Origin: Luscinia megarhynchos
Lineage: Eukaryota; Chordata; Aves; Passeriformes; Turdidae
DNA: 64,000 bases
NCBI GenBank assembly: GCA_034336665.1
Contig: CM067568.1
Coordinates: 40,528,770-40,592,769 of the forward strand
Direction: 5' to 3'
Shown: one piece after another, positions 24,026-36,040 of the stretch
Position numbering within the stretch: the first letter of the stretch is position 1
Layout: every line of letters begins with the position of its first letter
The notes under the pieces: generated by a model
Told to the model about the DNA's origin: nothing
Seen by the model: the letters and a program-made list of their open reading frames with translations, nothing else
The model's database searches: none
Translations under genes and position numbers: made by a program

Positions 24026-26877
24026 CTGAGGAGAATAAATCTTGGGGAGAATGACATGATACCAATACACTACTTCATTTTTACAGTTTCTTGATCTCTT
24101 GTGCTCACTGCAGCTTTGATCACTATCTCTGACATAACAAGAGGGCCCCTCCCCATACCACCACCACAAAAAAGGAATTGGTGAGAGAGCCTGAGAAAAG
24201 CTACCAAAAGTAGGGAAGTGGTTAAGACTTAAATGGTCCTTGTTTCAGTGTTGCATAAGGATATTAAACACACTGAAGAGAAAAAAAATGAGTTCTCAGA
24301 AAGAACTTCATATGGGAGGAGCTCTTGTAGTGGAAGCTCGAAGGCAAGTCTGCCACCTACTTTGGGCCTTGCTTTCCCCATGCATAAACTAATCTTCCAG
24401 GTGTTCATGTATTTGTGATAAAAGTATGAGATTCATCTATGCCTTGCAAACCACTTTGAAATTGTGGGTGGAGGCTCCTGGACACGAGAAAACATTAGAA
24501 ACTGAAAAGTCTTCTATCAGGCCGTAGTTTTCTCCAGTCTGTATCTTACAGCCTATGAGAGGTGGTGGAAACTTTTTATTCCTGTGTTTGATTAATACAG
24601 ACTATTCTACATCAAACATACATCCTTTCTCTTCTTAAAAGTAAACAATTTAAACTTCAGCTCAGCTTTTTCTCACTTCTTTACTTTTACAATGAGTTCT
24701 TTTTGCTGAACTTGTCATTCCTGGTCTTACTTCTAGATAAATGGATCAGTTTATTCCATCCACAAAAATCTAGACTGAGTGATTCACTGCTTTTTTCTCA
24801 CTGGTCCTTGAAAAAGTTAAGCAGATGTCCAATCTTTTGTGTAGTTTAAAGAGGATGCCCTCAATATTCATGAGTATTTTCTGCCTTTGAGGCATTTTTT
24901 CATGTCTTTACTGATTTGCCACATGTTCTCCTGTGTTTTCCTTTATTTTAACTGGACATCCCTATATTGCTTACCATGGGCACTAGAGTTATCTGAAATT
25001 CAGCTGCATGTTCTAAATATTTTCACCCCATCCTGCGTCCAGCCAAAAAACCCTAACAGCAGTGGCTAAAGAATATTTTATTTCTTCTGTAAGGTAGTTT
25101 TCTATGTGCTTTAGAGATGTTGCTTCTACCTCACCTGTTCCACTAACAGCTTCTCACAAAGGAGACTGACTATTATTAATCTGGCTGACACCATTCCAGA
25201 TGCTTTGGGACTTTGTTTTTGTCCTAATTTAATCTTCTTTCCAGATCCCACAGTAAAATCATAATCTTTTGCTACTTTCCATGAAATAGTATAGTTAACC
25301 TTTGAAATTCACTGGTGCATGAAAAACATGAATGACACATACGGGCTGGATAATCAGAAACACATTTTGCATACTAAGCGCTATGTGGAAAACAGCAAAT
25401 CTAATCTCATGCTTAAAATCTCACAGCAGGATAATGTCTAAAAGGATTTCATCCTTCATCTGCTCAGTAGAGAAATTTCAAATCTGGTCATACTTGACTT
25501 TCTCTGTGGAATCAAAGGTTGCCTATGGAAGAGTGGAGCAGTGATTTGCTCCATGATGGTTTGACATCCTTCCTTTTCCTTGCTTTTGTATTCTATTCTC
25601 ATAGTGCTACTGGATTTATGGAACAAGTATGAGCTTTTCTCTCAGCTAGAAAGAAAATGAGGTGCAGGGAAGTAGGAAAAGTGATTGTTTGTTACATAGA
25701 AATTACATTGTTAGAATAAGTGTTGAAAATGATGCATGGAGAAATGCATCCTTTTCTTTCTACTACTTCCCCCTTTCTTTTGAATTTAGTTTAAGGAAAA
25801 TGGGATTTATAGCTTTATGTAGTAAAGTGATACCAAAAGTGGAAAGAAAATTCTGACTATCTCAAAAGGGAGGATAATTGCTATCTTGAGTCATTCATAG
25901 GCTGTGAAACAGCAAAGATTCAAAATGTTAAAATTCTTAGGAAGTGCAGGAAATGGCATCTGCACCTGTGAGTTCTAATTTGTTGCATTGTAAATGTAAA
26001 AGAAGACAATGGGGAAAGGAGAACTACCAATCTTTCTTCAGTATCAGCTGTGATATTAGAACTTTTTAAGAACACGTAAAGAAGGTAACTATGCACTGCT
26101 TAAATAACCATCTTTTGAGCAATGAGGTTGATGATTTGGTGTTTTGCTGTTCCTATTGTGCTATGCAATATGAATATTTAACCTTCAGAAGCAGAGCATT
26201 CAGGAGCCTACTGCCTGTGCTCCCATCTTTGTCCTCTACTCTTTCCATTCGGAAAGAGAAAACTTAGAATCAAGGTATAACACACCAAAAATCTATGTGG
26301 CTTCTTTATAAACTGACTCAATTAAAAAATCAAACCAACCAAACAAAATAACGCCAAAACAATAATCCCAAAGAAAATTTAAAAGAAGGAACCCTGTGCC
26401 TACACAGAAGAGTAGCAGGTATATTGTTTTTCTTTTACTGGTTCTCTAGTCTTCAGAAAGTGTATTTGGAGCTTTAGACAGTCAGACTTAGTGGATCTTT
26501 GACTTATCTTTGCCATGTGGACTACGATATGACCACCGACAACAAGATCATTCTCACCTAGGTGAAATAAGGAGCAGGTACTCCTTGTTTTTGGATTACT
26601 CTGATGGCTGATTAAGACTATGAGTCGAAAGCCTGCTTGCCTGTTGGTGTAATTTTTTTTTAAGGATGTGTTGAAATCCATGAGCAGGTGGCAGCTTGTG
26701 AGGGGGCAAGGTGTTGCTGTCACTTACATCCAGTGTCGAGTTCAGCTCTTTGGATAAAGAGAAATTTTTGTCTTATAGATTATCAGTCCTTTATGGTTTT
26801 CTGGCAATAAATCCACTTTGGACAAAAAGCCAAACAATGAAATATATGCTTGACAGAGGTACTGAAAATCAAATAGA

Positions 26878-26902
26878 TTTTTTTTTTTTTTTTTTTTTTT
26901 TT
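26878..26902 (+). repeat. Poly-T run, 25 nt
   Basis: The longest homopolymer in the window, about 375 nt upstream of the SS6 microexon. It is likely to be length-polymorphic and prone to sequencing error. Confidence 0.92.
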
Positions 26903-27240
26903 ACTGAAATGGATTCTATGCAGTTCTCAAACAAGATAAAATCTCTCTAAAATTATTGTAAGTGCTGAGAGATGGGTAAAAGAATGTGATGTTTTTTCTT
27001 CTCTTTTTATTATCTTCAAATTTGTGATTTTTTGTGTGCATGAATGAAATGCATTTCTTCTCTTTTTATTTGGTTTTGTTATCTGTAAGTTGCATTAATG
27101 TAGTCATTGTCTCTATCTGTGCCCTTGTTGCTTGTTTTGATTACTGGCTGTGATAGTTATACCACTTGCTTTTATTTATTCAAAGTGATGTTACCCGGGT
27201 TTATCTGCTTTTATACTAACCTGTTGTTTATTGTCTTTGC

Positions 27241-27275
27241 TTTTTTTTGTTTGTTTTGTTTTTTTGCTAACAAAG
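27241..27275 (+). promoter_or_regulatory. Splicing control region of the SS6 microexon
   Basis: A long U-rich tract interrupted by single G residues is followed by ttgctaacaaag and the exon. A TGC triplet at 27265-27267 lies 8 nt before the exon, between the pyrimidine tract and the AG. UGC in this position is the known recognition signature of the neural splicing factor SRRM4 at microexons, and U-rich tracts upstream are typical PTBP1 targets. Ctaac is a possible branch site but sits very close to the AG. Neuron-specific inclusion is inferred. Confidence 0.55.
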
Positions 27276-27302
27276 TTGAGTTGACCAAAGCTGACCTGCA
27301 AG
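27276..27302 (+). CDS. NRXN3: NRXN3 splice-site-6 microexon (27 nt, 9 residues)
   Basis: A 27-nt cassette lies between exon D (LNS5 end) and exon E (EGF-C). The G left by exon D plus TT gives Val, and the codons read VELTKADLQ; the final G joins GA of exon E to give Gly, so inclusion adds exactly nine residues and keeps frame. Flanks are ctaacaaag on the 5' side and gtagag on the 3' side. From memory, mammalian alpha-neurexins carry a nine-residue SS6 insert of the form VALMKADLQ at this junction; the shared V-L-KADLQ pattern, position, phase and length make the match convincing. The insert lengthens the LNS5/EGF-C hinge. It is too short for ordinary gene finders and easily missed. Confidence 0.88.
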
Positions 27303-27984
27303 GTAGAGAAGGTTGTGGTTATTTTTCTCCATTACTTGTTTCAATGAAAGATGCTTTTATGTAACATTTGGTGCCTTTTACTGGATGCAGTCACACCTCT
27401 AAGACAGGAGCAGAATGGCAAGCCCCAGAATCTCTAAAGAGGGATTCTGAGTTGGAGAAGAACATGGCAAACAATGGAGCTGATTCTGTTGACCTGGGGG
27501 GTTTGACTGTATCAATCTCTGAATAGCCATAGAAGTACCAGTTGTTTTCCTGAAAAGCCTAATGATCAGGCAAATATCTGCTATGCATCAAAACATAGAA
27601 GGCCCTGAGAGCTTTAAAAAACAAAATGCTGAGTTAGTTTCTTTAGTACTGATCTTAAAGAGGGAGATCAGGAGGTAAAAACTGGTTTTTTTATTGGTGG
27701 TTTATTTTTTTTTAATTTTAGGTTTTGAAAATATACCACAGAAATAACTTTCTGGAATTTCAATACTAAAATAAAACAAAAAACCAAAATCTCGAAACTA
27801 CAAACTCCCTTAATATTTAGAATGGCTTTTTACAAGCCATAATCTGGATAGAAGGGGTTCCTTTTTGTAGGAGGGTCAGCACATAGGCACAGTTGTAAAC
27901 ACAGAGGGGAATGAGGAGGCCCCTTGTCCTCATCTTAGCTGTCAGTGCTGCCAATTACACTTTTTCTGTGCCACAGAGCTCCTT

Positions 27985-28245
27985 CCCCAGTAGCTATTGC
28001 TGCAACAACCATGTCAGTCTTCCCCCAAAGAGACCTTATGACAAGTCTGCAGCCCCTGGTGGTGCAGGGTGCCTGGTGCCTGTGCAAGAACCTGGGGCCA
28101 GATCATCTCCTCTGCAGAAGGTGTGTCCTTGTTGAGGAGCTGTATCACCAGGTCAAGGAGTTATTTGAGAAAGGCAGTAAGTTGAGTTGCATTTGTGATA
28201 ATAAGAAGGAAATCACGTATTCTTGGAGACCCTGCAGACTTTTTG
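27985..28245 (+). mobile_element. Retroelement reading-frame relic with Cys pairs and coiled coil
   Basis: This frame carries CLCKNLGPDHLLCRRC (C-x-C, then C-x2-C) followed directly by a heptad-like stretch CVLVEELYHQVKELFEKGSK and then DNKKEI. From memory, a zinc-knuckle-like Cys cluster followed by a short coiled coil is seen in reading frames of dispersed avian retroelements. The frame is open from about 27945 to 28307 but has no partner domains here, and no promoter or poly-A site was seen. Family assignment (LINE ORF1 or LTR element) is open. Confidence 0.4.
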
Positions 28246-29865
28246 CCTGGGACATAAGTAGACATACGTGCCTATTAGAAATTAATAGGTCTTTCATGTT
28301 AGTATAAACACAGAGATGTTTTCCATGACATTGAAAGAGAATCCTTTTAAATATGATAATGAAAGTGTACTTCCCAGTTTTTCTGTAAAGACTGTACTAT
28401 AGAATACAAATTAATTTATTCGGGAATGCCATGAAAATTAAAAAATTGTTCCTCTTTAATAGAAAAGGAGATAGATATAAGGGGAAGTCAGAGGCATTAA
28501 ACAATGTGTCTCTGTTTAGCAGTCCTGAAGCCATAGATGGCATCTGTTATGGGATCATCTTAGTCACCTAGAAATTTTATGTCTAAGCCACTTTATGTCT
28601 AAGGTTCAGTCATGAGACAAAACATAGAATGTTCCTGTTTCACCCTCTGAGACAGAGACTTCCTGACATTTTACATATCTCTGGAATTAAGGTTTTGTAG
28701 CTTTAATCACTTGATTTATAAACTCCTTTTCTATTCGCTGTGTTTACTGTGAAGACCTTGTCATATTGCTGACCTCATCTAATCTAATACATGCCATTTT
28801 CAAATTAAAATATTCTTGTTCTGTATTCCAGGTATAGGCAGGTAGCCATTACCTTTCCTTCAGGATATCATCTGTGTTTTTAAGTAGATTTTGGTGTTCT
28901 ATGGCTCAGTAGAAAAGGATAAAAATAAATTTGAAGGAATAAGGATGTTTCAATAGGTAAAAAGTTTATCACTGAGGCAGTTGTTGACAGGAGCTTATTA
29001 GGAGACACCCTATCACCCAACTGACAGTCTGAGATAGTTTTACCAATTGGACCCCTACAAGACATTGAATCTGAAATATTTGACAGCCTTCAGGTAGACA
29101 GAAATTAATGTAATGTATTTTGCTTTATGCATGTGGTGCATCTGACTGCAAGTATGTTTTGTTGGCATCTCTGGCCTGTTCCCAACTGTAAAAAGTTGAA
29201 ATACTGTGTCTTACAGAGGTGAGTGATATAGAGAGGTGCTGCCCCTAGGGGATTTCTGAGGTTTATGTAAATGAAACAGGTAAAAGATGAGTTTTGAAAA
29301 AATAGGAAATATATGTGGACTGAGACTGATGTGACGAGAAAAACGTGTCCTGGAAGTACAATGGAGAATAAATAACTTTAGGATTAAGATGTTTTGTGCC
29401 ATCCACTCAAATTGTGGCAATGATATTGGGACTTACATTAAACATCAGAAAGTATTGTGTCTCTCTTGCTACAGCCACTGTTCTCTGTAGTCAGTTATGT
29501 GTCCATCAGAATTCAGAATGCATGCTCAGGAATTCCAGAGCTTGATTTTTGATGTTTATTGAAGTGGATGCATCATAAACAAGAAGTTCTGGAACAGAGA
29601 GATCTATTGTTTTGATTTTTCCAGAGTCCTCAGAACCAAAGGCATATTACAGCTGTGAAGATTATTCCATCTCAAGCTCAATTTTTTGCAGAGGTCTTAA
29701 CACTAGGAATATTTGTCCTTCAGATAGAGACATCTGATTACCTTGAACCCTAAGGAGAATCATTTGGCTTGAATGCATAAAGTGGATTATTGGCTTTTCA
29801 GGAAACCAACCTTTGCTAAATAGGTTTGGCTATTTCAGGATAGGCCATGACATCTCATACTTAAA

Positions 29866-29925
29866 AGCTGGACTTGATGATCCTTGTGGATCTGTTCCAA
29901 ATCAGACTATTCTGTGATTATTTTA
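29866..29925 (+). mobile_element. CR1 LINE 3' tail, degenerate
   Basis: The segment reads ctggacttgatgatccttgt, then ggatctgttccaaatcagac, tattctgtgatt. This is the recognisable 3' end of chicken-repeat-1 (ggacttgatgatcctt...ttccaa...attctgtgatt). It is 5'-truncated, as most CR1 copies are, and in plus orientation. It is independent evidence for a bird genome. Confidence 0.75.
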
Positions 29926-31772
29926 TTGCTGTGATTTGCAGTGAGGAAGGATGTTTTTCCAGTGTACTGTTTTTTCTGGTTCATGTGCAGCCCTTTCAAT
30001 TTTCCTTTATGCTTTTAGTTTCTGTGTCTGAATGTTCAAATGCTGTTTATTTCCTCTGCTTTGTTTGCATCTCCCTGTATCTTTTGCATTCTGTGTGCAG
30101 GCATACTCCCTTTTATGCAGTTGACTTTTTGTTCTGTGGTTGGGATTTTTATTCTTTTGGCCTTTTTTTGTTCTTCCCTCACGAGCATGTGTATAAGCAC
30201 GTTGTTCATGACCTTTTAGATTACTTAGAAATGGAGAGTGGAAGGATGGCAAGAGAGAGGAAAATAGGTATATGCCAGCTTTCTTTGAGAGGAAAGAAAT
30301 CCCACTACTTTGCAGATCCATTTCTATCGATTGCCATTGCTGCTTGATTCCCTTCTTCTGTAACCTTGAGACAGCACATTTTTGCAAAATTGTTATTTTA
30401 ACTAGTCCCAGTTCCTGAAGTTTTCAGACCAGCCACTTATTTGGAACAAAAGGACTCAGCACCATGACTTTTATCAGGTAGATGAAGTATTCAGGCTCTC
30501 TTGAGGCGCTGAAAAAAATGGCTGCATTTTTCAGAGGTTAGAAGAATGCTGGCTTTTGAGTTATTTCTGACAATGAGTAACTTTAAATATGAAACCTGAC
30601 AGATGCCTAACCTTATTTAGGTGATGAAAGGGATGATGAGTTCTTAACAAAGTATGAAACTGAGAGCTTGAAGAGCTGGCCTTGCAATCCTTGAAAATCT
30701 GTTTGGTTTTTAGTTCTGGTTTGCTATATTAGTCATTGATATTCTTGCTTTCTGCTATCTGTGACTCAAAATACAGGACCAAACTTTCTGAATCATGCAC
30801 TGAACCCTGACTGTAATTTAGTTTCTTGCATTTGTGCAGAGTAAATGCTGGTATATCGCCAATATGTGCTTGGCATTTACAATGTATGTGGTATGGTCCA
30901 TCCCATAAAGTGATGGTTCCATGAGATTCAGACTTAATTTTGCTCACTTTTTACTCAGAAAAAAAATCTTGTTTTCCAAATTATTATAACATTGGAAAAC
31001 TGTTGGGCATAACTTTGTTTCCTACTTAACCTGGAGGAAGAGTGAGTCCTGTAACAGGTTTATTTTCTGCCTGGTGCATATGGTTTTCAAGACCTGATGC
31101 CTCTGAGCTGAACTGCTACTGCAGATTGAATTTAAAAAGGCTCTGGTTATGAAAGAGGAATGCTGACAGAAGTAGAGTGTAGGTTTATCAAAGGTGTAAA
31201 TTGATTGTAATATCTGACTTGCAGTGGTAGAGATATTTCAGTGCTGGATGGCATTTGTAATTTAGGAACTTAAGAAGCACCTTATTCTGCAAAGACTGTG
31301 AAGATGTCTTGTGTATATTACTCTCCTATTGCTTCCTAACATCTCTGAAGATACAAGGGGAAAAGATGAGAGCATTTAGGGAGATGAAGAATGAAAATGG
31401 AACCATGTTGTCATTGAACTTCCCCTATTGCTGATCTTCATCTTATTGAGACAATAATGTTAACACAAATGGTTGATTCCCTTCAAAGAGAGTGAAATTT
31501 TGATGTGTGGTGGAAGGTGTTAGGTGCAATATGATACTTGCTTATCTTAATATTTATTGCTAGTTGTGATCAAAGCATGAGGCAGTTGTGTTATAATCCT
31601 GCAGCTGCTGTATAAACTGATTCCACGTGTAACTTGAAAGAACAACAAAGACAACACTGTCTTTTATTTTTCAAGTTCCTTTTCCTGCAAAGAACTTTCA
31701 AAAGATACAGAAGGAATGGCTTTTCTTGCCAGTGAAACATGCAGCCGTTGCTAATTTTTTTTTTAATTTCAG

Positions 31773-31934
31773 GGCAAAGAGAAACATACCATACAACTGA
31801 TATTGTAGGAAAGAGGGTAGATGAAGCAATTGGTCTAAGCAGAATACAGATAGGAGATCAGGCTATTATACTCTTCAAAGAAGATTTTCGTCAAATACTC
31901 AGTAGAAAAACTCATAAACAATACATCTGGATAG
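31773..31934 (+). other. Exon-like block, in phase with NRXN3 (candidate cassette exon)
   Basis: The 162-nt block is preceded by ttgctaattttttttttaatttcag, with a strong pyrimidine tract and a plausible branch site, and is followed by gtaaaa. Joined to the phase-1 G of exon D or the microexon it reads GQRETYHTTDIVGKRVDEA, continues IGLSRIQIGDQAII and LFKEDFRQILSRKTHKQYIW, and ends phase 1, so it would join exon E in frame. Across 54 codons there is no stop, no Cys, no Pro and no Asn, unlike other intronic open frames here. I recognise no family. It could be an unannotated cassette exon, a transposon piece or chance. Confidence 0.3.
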
Positions 31935-32836
31935 GTAAAAAAAGTGATATTGGTCTCCTTCCCAGGGAGGGAGACCCAACAAATCTCAGATCCTGCAAGT
32001 CCTTGGACACTGAGCTGTTCCAGTAAAAATTAGAGATGCAGACGTAAGGATAAAAGGATATTGTTGAAGAATTTTGACTTGCCATTTCATGTTCCAAAGG
32101 AGATGCCTCTGTTGGTAGGCTTATCCTGGACAGGGAGAGACACAGCAAGTCATGCTTCTGCTGGCAGGGTTGCTTTTCTGCACTGGGGACTTTTCCACTT
32201 TCACTTGACATCTACTGCCCACTTACTCCTTTTTCCACTGTGCAAGTGGCATAAAGAAGGTAATGCACCAAGCTCAGATACAAACAGACAATAAAATCAG
32301 AGGTATCTCAGATTATTATGTGAAGACTAGTTCTAAAACTTTGCTTTTAAATGCTTTGTCTGCTCTTACTGTTGCCAGAGGAATGAGATTAAAAATAGAC
32401 CTGAGTCCTGATGGCACTGGTAATTTAGAAACAATTCTACTGCTTTATATATAAAGTTGTTTGTCATCTTCTTTCCTTGTTCGTTAGCACTAAAGGGCAT
32501 GTGCGTGGTAACACAATCTTCATGTTTTATAATCCTTCCTGTGCTTCTGTCACTTTGCTCCCTAATCCAAAATCCTAATTCCCTGTGACATTCCTATTAG
32601 TTGCTCTGAAGAAAATTCTGTTGCCACAGAGGATTATGACATCAGGCAATGACTTAGCAGCAGTAGCTGAACTCTCTGAGACAAAGATGCTTTTATGATT
32701 CAGATGGCCCATAGTACTAAGAAGTGGGGCCAATACCCAGCATCTATGCTGTGCTGTCACGACTGACTCTAAAGATGGCAGATCAGGCTTCAAGCTTGCT
32801 TGTGGTATTTTCAAGCTTTCAAAATTCCTCCTTGTG

Positions 32837-32869
32837 TTTTTTTTTTTTCTTTTTCTTTACCCCCCCCCC
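32837..32869 (+). repeat. T/C low-complexity tract ending in C10
   Basis: A run of 12 T followed by a mixed T/C stretch and ten consecutive C (32860-32869). It is slippage-prone and not part of a splice acceptor that I can identify. Confidence 0.85.
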
Positions 32870-33480
32870 GGCTGCTGAAAGTGCTGTTCCCATCTTCAAA
32901 CTTGGTTTCTGTGACATACCATTCAGATACCATAGCACAGGCCATGAATTCAAGTGCTTCGTCTCTCTGGGCTCTATCATATGAAGACCTCAAGCCACAT
33001 ATACTGGGCTTCATGCAGTCTCATTGCTTGAATAGAGTAATTTCTCTTGCAGCATCTGGACAAAGGATATACCCATTGTCGAGTCCAGTTCCTGATCAAA
33101 GCATTTTCAGAATAATGTAGGAAAAGTGGACAAATGGTGTTGAAAATGGTGTTCTGCTCTGCTTCTCTGTAATGGTCTGTCTAGTTGATGGTGTAGTCAC
33201 AGTTGCTTTCGGGTTTAATTTTTAAAATATCGATATTTATATCTTGCTTGTTTATACCTCTAGGAGTATTGGCATTCATGTTTGAAGTTAGAAGTTAGGT
33301 AGTGGTATAGTAATGTGCAGGAGAGGTATTAGTTCCTCATTCCTTATCCTCAGATAGTTTAGACATTTTAGACAAAACGACATCTAATCTTCTATTTCAG
33401 ATTGTTAAATGTTATCCCTTCTTTTGCTCAGCCAGAGTAAGTCAGAAGCAAGTATCAGACCACAACCTGATGCACGTGTG

Positions 33481-33499
33481 TATATATATATATATATAT
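33481..33499 (+). repeat. TA microsatellite
   Basis: Nine TA units plus a T, flanked by gcacgtgtg and ccatgattt. Likely variable in length. Confidence 0.95.
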
Positions 33500-35600
33500 C
33501 CATGATTTTTACAAGAGTAAAGGCAGGAGGGAGGCCTATATGGCCTGTGTGCCTGCCAGCCCACGCTGGAAAGTCTGTCAGCTCTGTTCTAATCTAGAAG
33601 TGATCTGTTAATTTCACACTGTGCCACTGAGACCACTGGGATTCATATGGCTGCAAATGAGAGCCAGGTGGGTGGGAAGAAGAGGCGGAGGGGAGGAGAA
33701 AAGTGTTGAAAAATGCTGCTCAACTTTCCTTCAGCATGGCAACAAGGGGCTTTCTTGCTGTGGCTGCTGCTGTCACTTCTTTTCAATAGGTGAACTTTCC
33801 TTCAGGGATTTTGTTGTCATCTTCTATTTACCACATTTATGCTTCTACCTAGAGATTTTGGGGTTTGTTTGGTTTTTTTAACAGTGTAATACATTCTGGA
33901 AGAAGCTGAGGTTTTTGTTAAAATTCAGTCTAACTTTGCTTACCAAATCACATGTTCATTCTCATTGCAGGAGAGATATAAAGAAATGCAGATAGCTGAA
34001 AAGCTACTAAAATTCATCCATTTTGCTCTTTCAGTAGGGAAAGATGATCTGGTGGGGACTCTGGTGCAGAAACTCTGCAGCAAAGCTTTAAGGGCCCATT
34101 CCTGGCTTGGTCTTTGAATTATTGGGAGGATCATGGCCTGACGTGGGACTTCCAGTTAGATGTGGATTCTACAAGGGCTTGTAAATATGGAAGTGCCCAG
34201 GTGTGCTGTCTCAATATCAAACATGCTGAATCATGATGGGATTTAGTGAAATCACTATGGATGGTGTCTGATGGAGGTTGAAGGGTTTCATTTTATATTA
34301 AAATATTTTAAAATGCTGTACCCACTTTGGTCTCTCCTATCTAATCTATAAAATACAGATGGAGGTGTTGATGTGATGAAGAAATAAGGGAAAGGATTGA
34401 GTCTTGTGGAGTTGCTGTTGCTAGCAAAGACTGTGAGGAAAGATGCTGAGATGGGTTAAACAGTTGTTTCTTTGTCTTTGCAATATTCTTCTAGACTGGA
34501 AGTGAGTAATGAACTGATCTCAGGCAGCTTAGCCAGTTGATCCTTTATTATCTGCTTTATTTATTTTCTTTCTTCTTTTCCAACATATACAGGATATAGC
34601 ACAGTAGATATGTCAAATGTATATGTATATTTATTTAAAATCCTGCACAACAGGAGCAACATACCTTTGTCTGGAATGCTGAATATAAAATACTTTCCCA
34701 GGAAGTAACTTGTACACTCATGTTCTAGTAATCTATGACTTGCAGCTTCATGCCTTTTCTCAAAGGGTTCAGAATCCAGCTACCTCGTTGTGGATGTCAT
34801 AGTAGCTGTCATTCAGAGTCTCTCTGATCTGAAGATTACTTTTTTGCCTATTGCTCGGATTTTGTCTTTGCAAAGTTTATCTGAGTAGGATAGCAACTGT
34901 TAGCTGCAAATCACAGAACAATGAAAAGCTGTTCTCTTAGTAGTGGCTGCTTCTTTCTCTACTTCCACCAAAAGTATGGAAAGCAGTCCAAAAATAGAAG
35001 TGTTGTGAATAAATGCCCTTCTTTATTAGCATGTTTTCAGAGGAACCTGTGTAATAAGAGAGAGTGTTTGGTTTTTTGTTTGGCTGACTTTTATTAACCA
35101 ATAAAGCCAAGTTGTGGCCAGCTGAGGCTTCAAAATTTCAGTTTGAATCTACATTATCAGGGCTCTTTGGGTACGATGAGGTGTTGTTCATGGACCTATT
35201 AATTAGCTTTCATTTCTATAAGGGGATCAAATTTATAGGGAAGCACAACAACCTGGCTGTGTTTGATGGCCTACCATCACCCCCTATTTTACTATGCAAT
35301 TCTTTGAGGAAGTTGGGGACGTATGAGTTGGGCCTGCCTAAGAGGGAATATGTTGCTGTTCTCTCTTCTTTGCTCTGTGTTACAGTTTTGCTGTTTTGTT
35401 GTGAGGTGTACACTTGTCTTTGTGCTCAATTTTTATCTGAGTTTCTTGCACGTTCAGGAATGGAGCAGTTGGTTAGTGCTGTCTCTCTTCTGCATGAGGA
35501 TCCTGATGGCAATGGTAGTGATTAATTGAAGCTTTTGTGGGCCTGACCAAAATGGTTTTCTCAGCTTTATTTCACTCTCTCCTTTTCATCCTTTCTCCAG

Positions 35601-35720
35601 GACCGAGCACTACCTGCCAGGAAGATTCCTGTGCGAATCAGGGCATCTGTAATCAGCAATGGGAAGGCTTCACCTGTGATTGCTCCATGACTTCGTATTC
35701 TGGGAGCCAGTGTAATGATC
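35601..35720 (+). CDS. NRXN3: NRXN3 exon E: third EGF-like domain (EGF-C)
   Basis: A 120-nt exon (phase 1 in, phase 1 out; 40 codons) coding the EGF-like domain between LNS5 and LNS6. It reads [20 protein letters not shown], then [20 protein letters not shown]. All six cysteines of an EGF fold are present in the order C-x4-C-x5-C-x8-C-x-C-x9-C. The acceptor is catcctttctccag and the donor gtaagt. The final C waits for the next exon (Pro/Gly in other neurexins), which is beyond the window. As the last shared alpha-only exon before the beta promoter region, it marks where alpha-specific sequence ends. Confidence 0.95.
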
Positions 35721-36014
35721 GTAAGTAGACTTTTTCAGTGTATTGGTGACCTGTGAGTTCTGATATATGAGAACAGAAAGAACACGATTCACTCTTCTTT
35801 CAGTTGCAATACAACTTTCCCAGGAACAAATCCAAGCTTTTTTTTTCTTGGAAATTTCTTTAAAGCCTACAGAGGGTTATTTTTTTTCCTTAAAATGAAA
35901 ATATGCAATTCAGCATGTATTTGTTTTGTTTAGCTGCTTTTTGTTGGTTTCCTTTTCCCTCTTCTTTTTGAAACTAACTTCACAAGTCCGATGGTGGTAA
36001 TTGATGTTAATGGA

Positions 36015-36040
36015 ATTCCTGGTTTAGAGAAACCAGGAAT
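36015..36040. repeat. Perfect inverted repeat, 11-bp arms
   Basis: Arms attcctggttt (36015-36025) and aaaccaggaat (36030-36040), loop agag. It lies about 300 nt into the intron after EGF-C. Confidence 0.95.

Larger units (their letters stand above)
20553..27275 (+). other. NRXN3: NRXN3 intron between exon D and the SS6 microexon (6.7 kb)
   Basis: GT-AG intron ending in a long T-rich tract and ttgctaacaaag. It holds small perfect hairpins at 21025-21048 and 24003-24025 and a 25-nt poly-T run at 26878-26902. Open frames up to 163 codons are present (22170-22661), but they are rich in Cys, Phe and Leu and are judged to be chance. Confidence 0.85.
27303..35600 (+). other. NRXN3: NRXN3 intron between the SS6 microexon and exon E (8.3 kb)
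   Basis: GT-AG intron, gtagag to catcctttctccag. It contains a retroelement reading-frame relic (about 27985-28245), a CR1 3' tail (about 29866-29925), an in-phase exon-like block (31773-31934), a T/C tract (32837-32869) and a TA microsatellite (33481-33499). The rest is AT-rich sequence in which I see nothing definite. Confidence 0.85.

Noticed and set aside
35112..35525. 137-codon open frame directly upstream of exon E
   Set aside because: It ends 75 nt before the exon, is in no spliced arrangement with it, and has hydrophobic chance-like composition.
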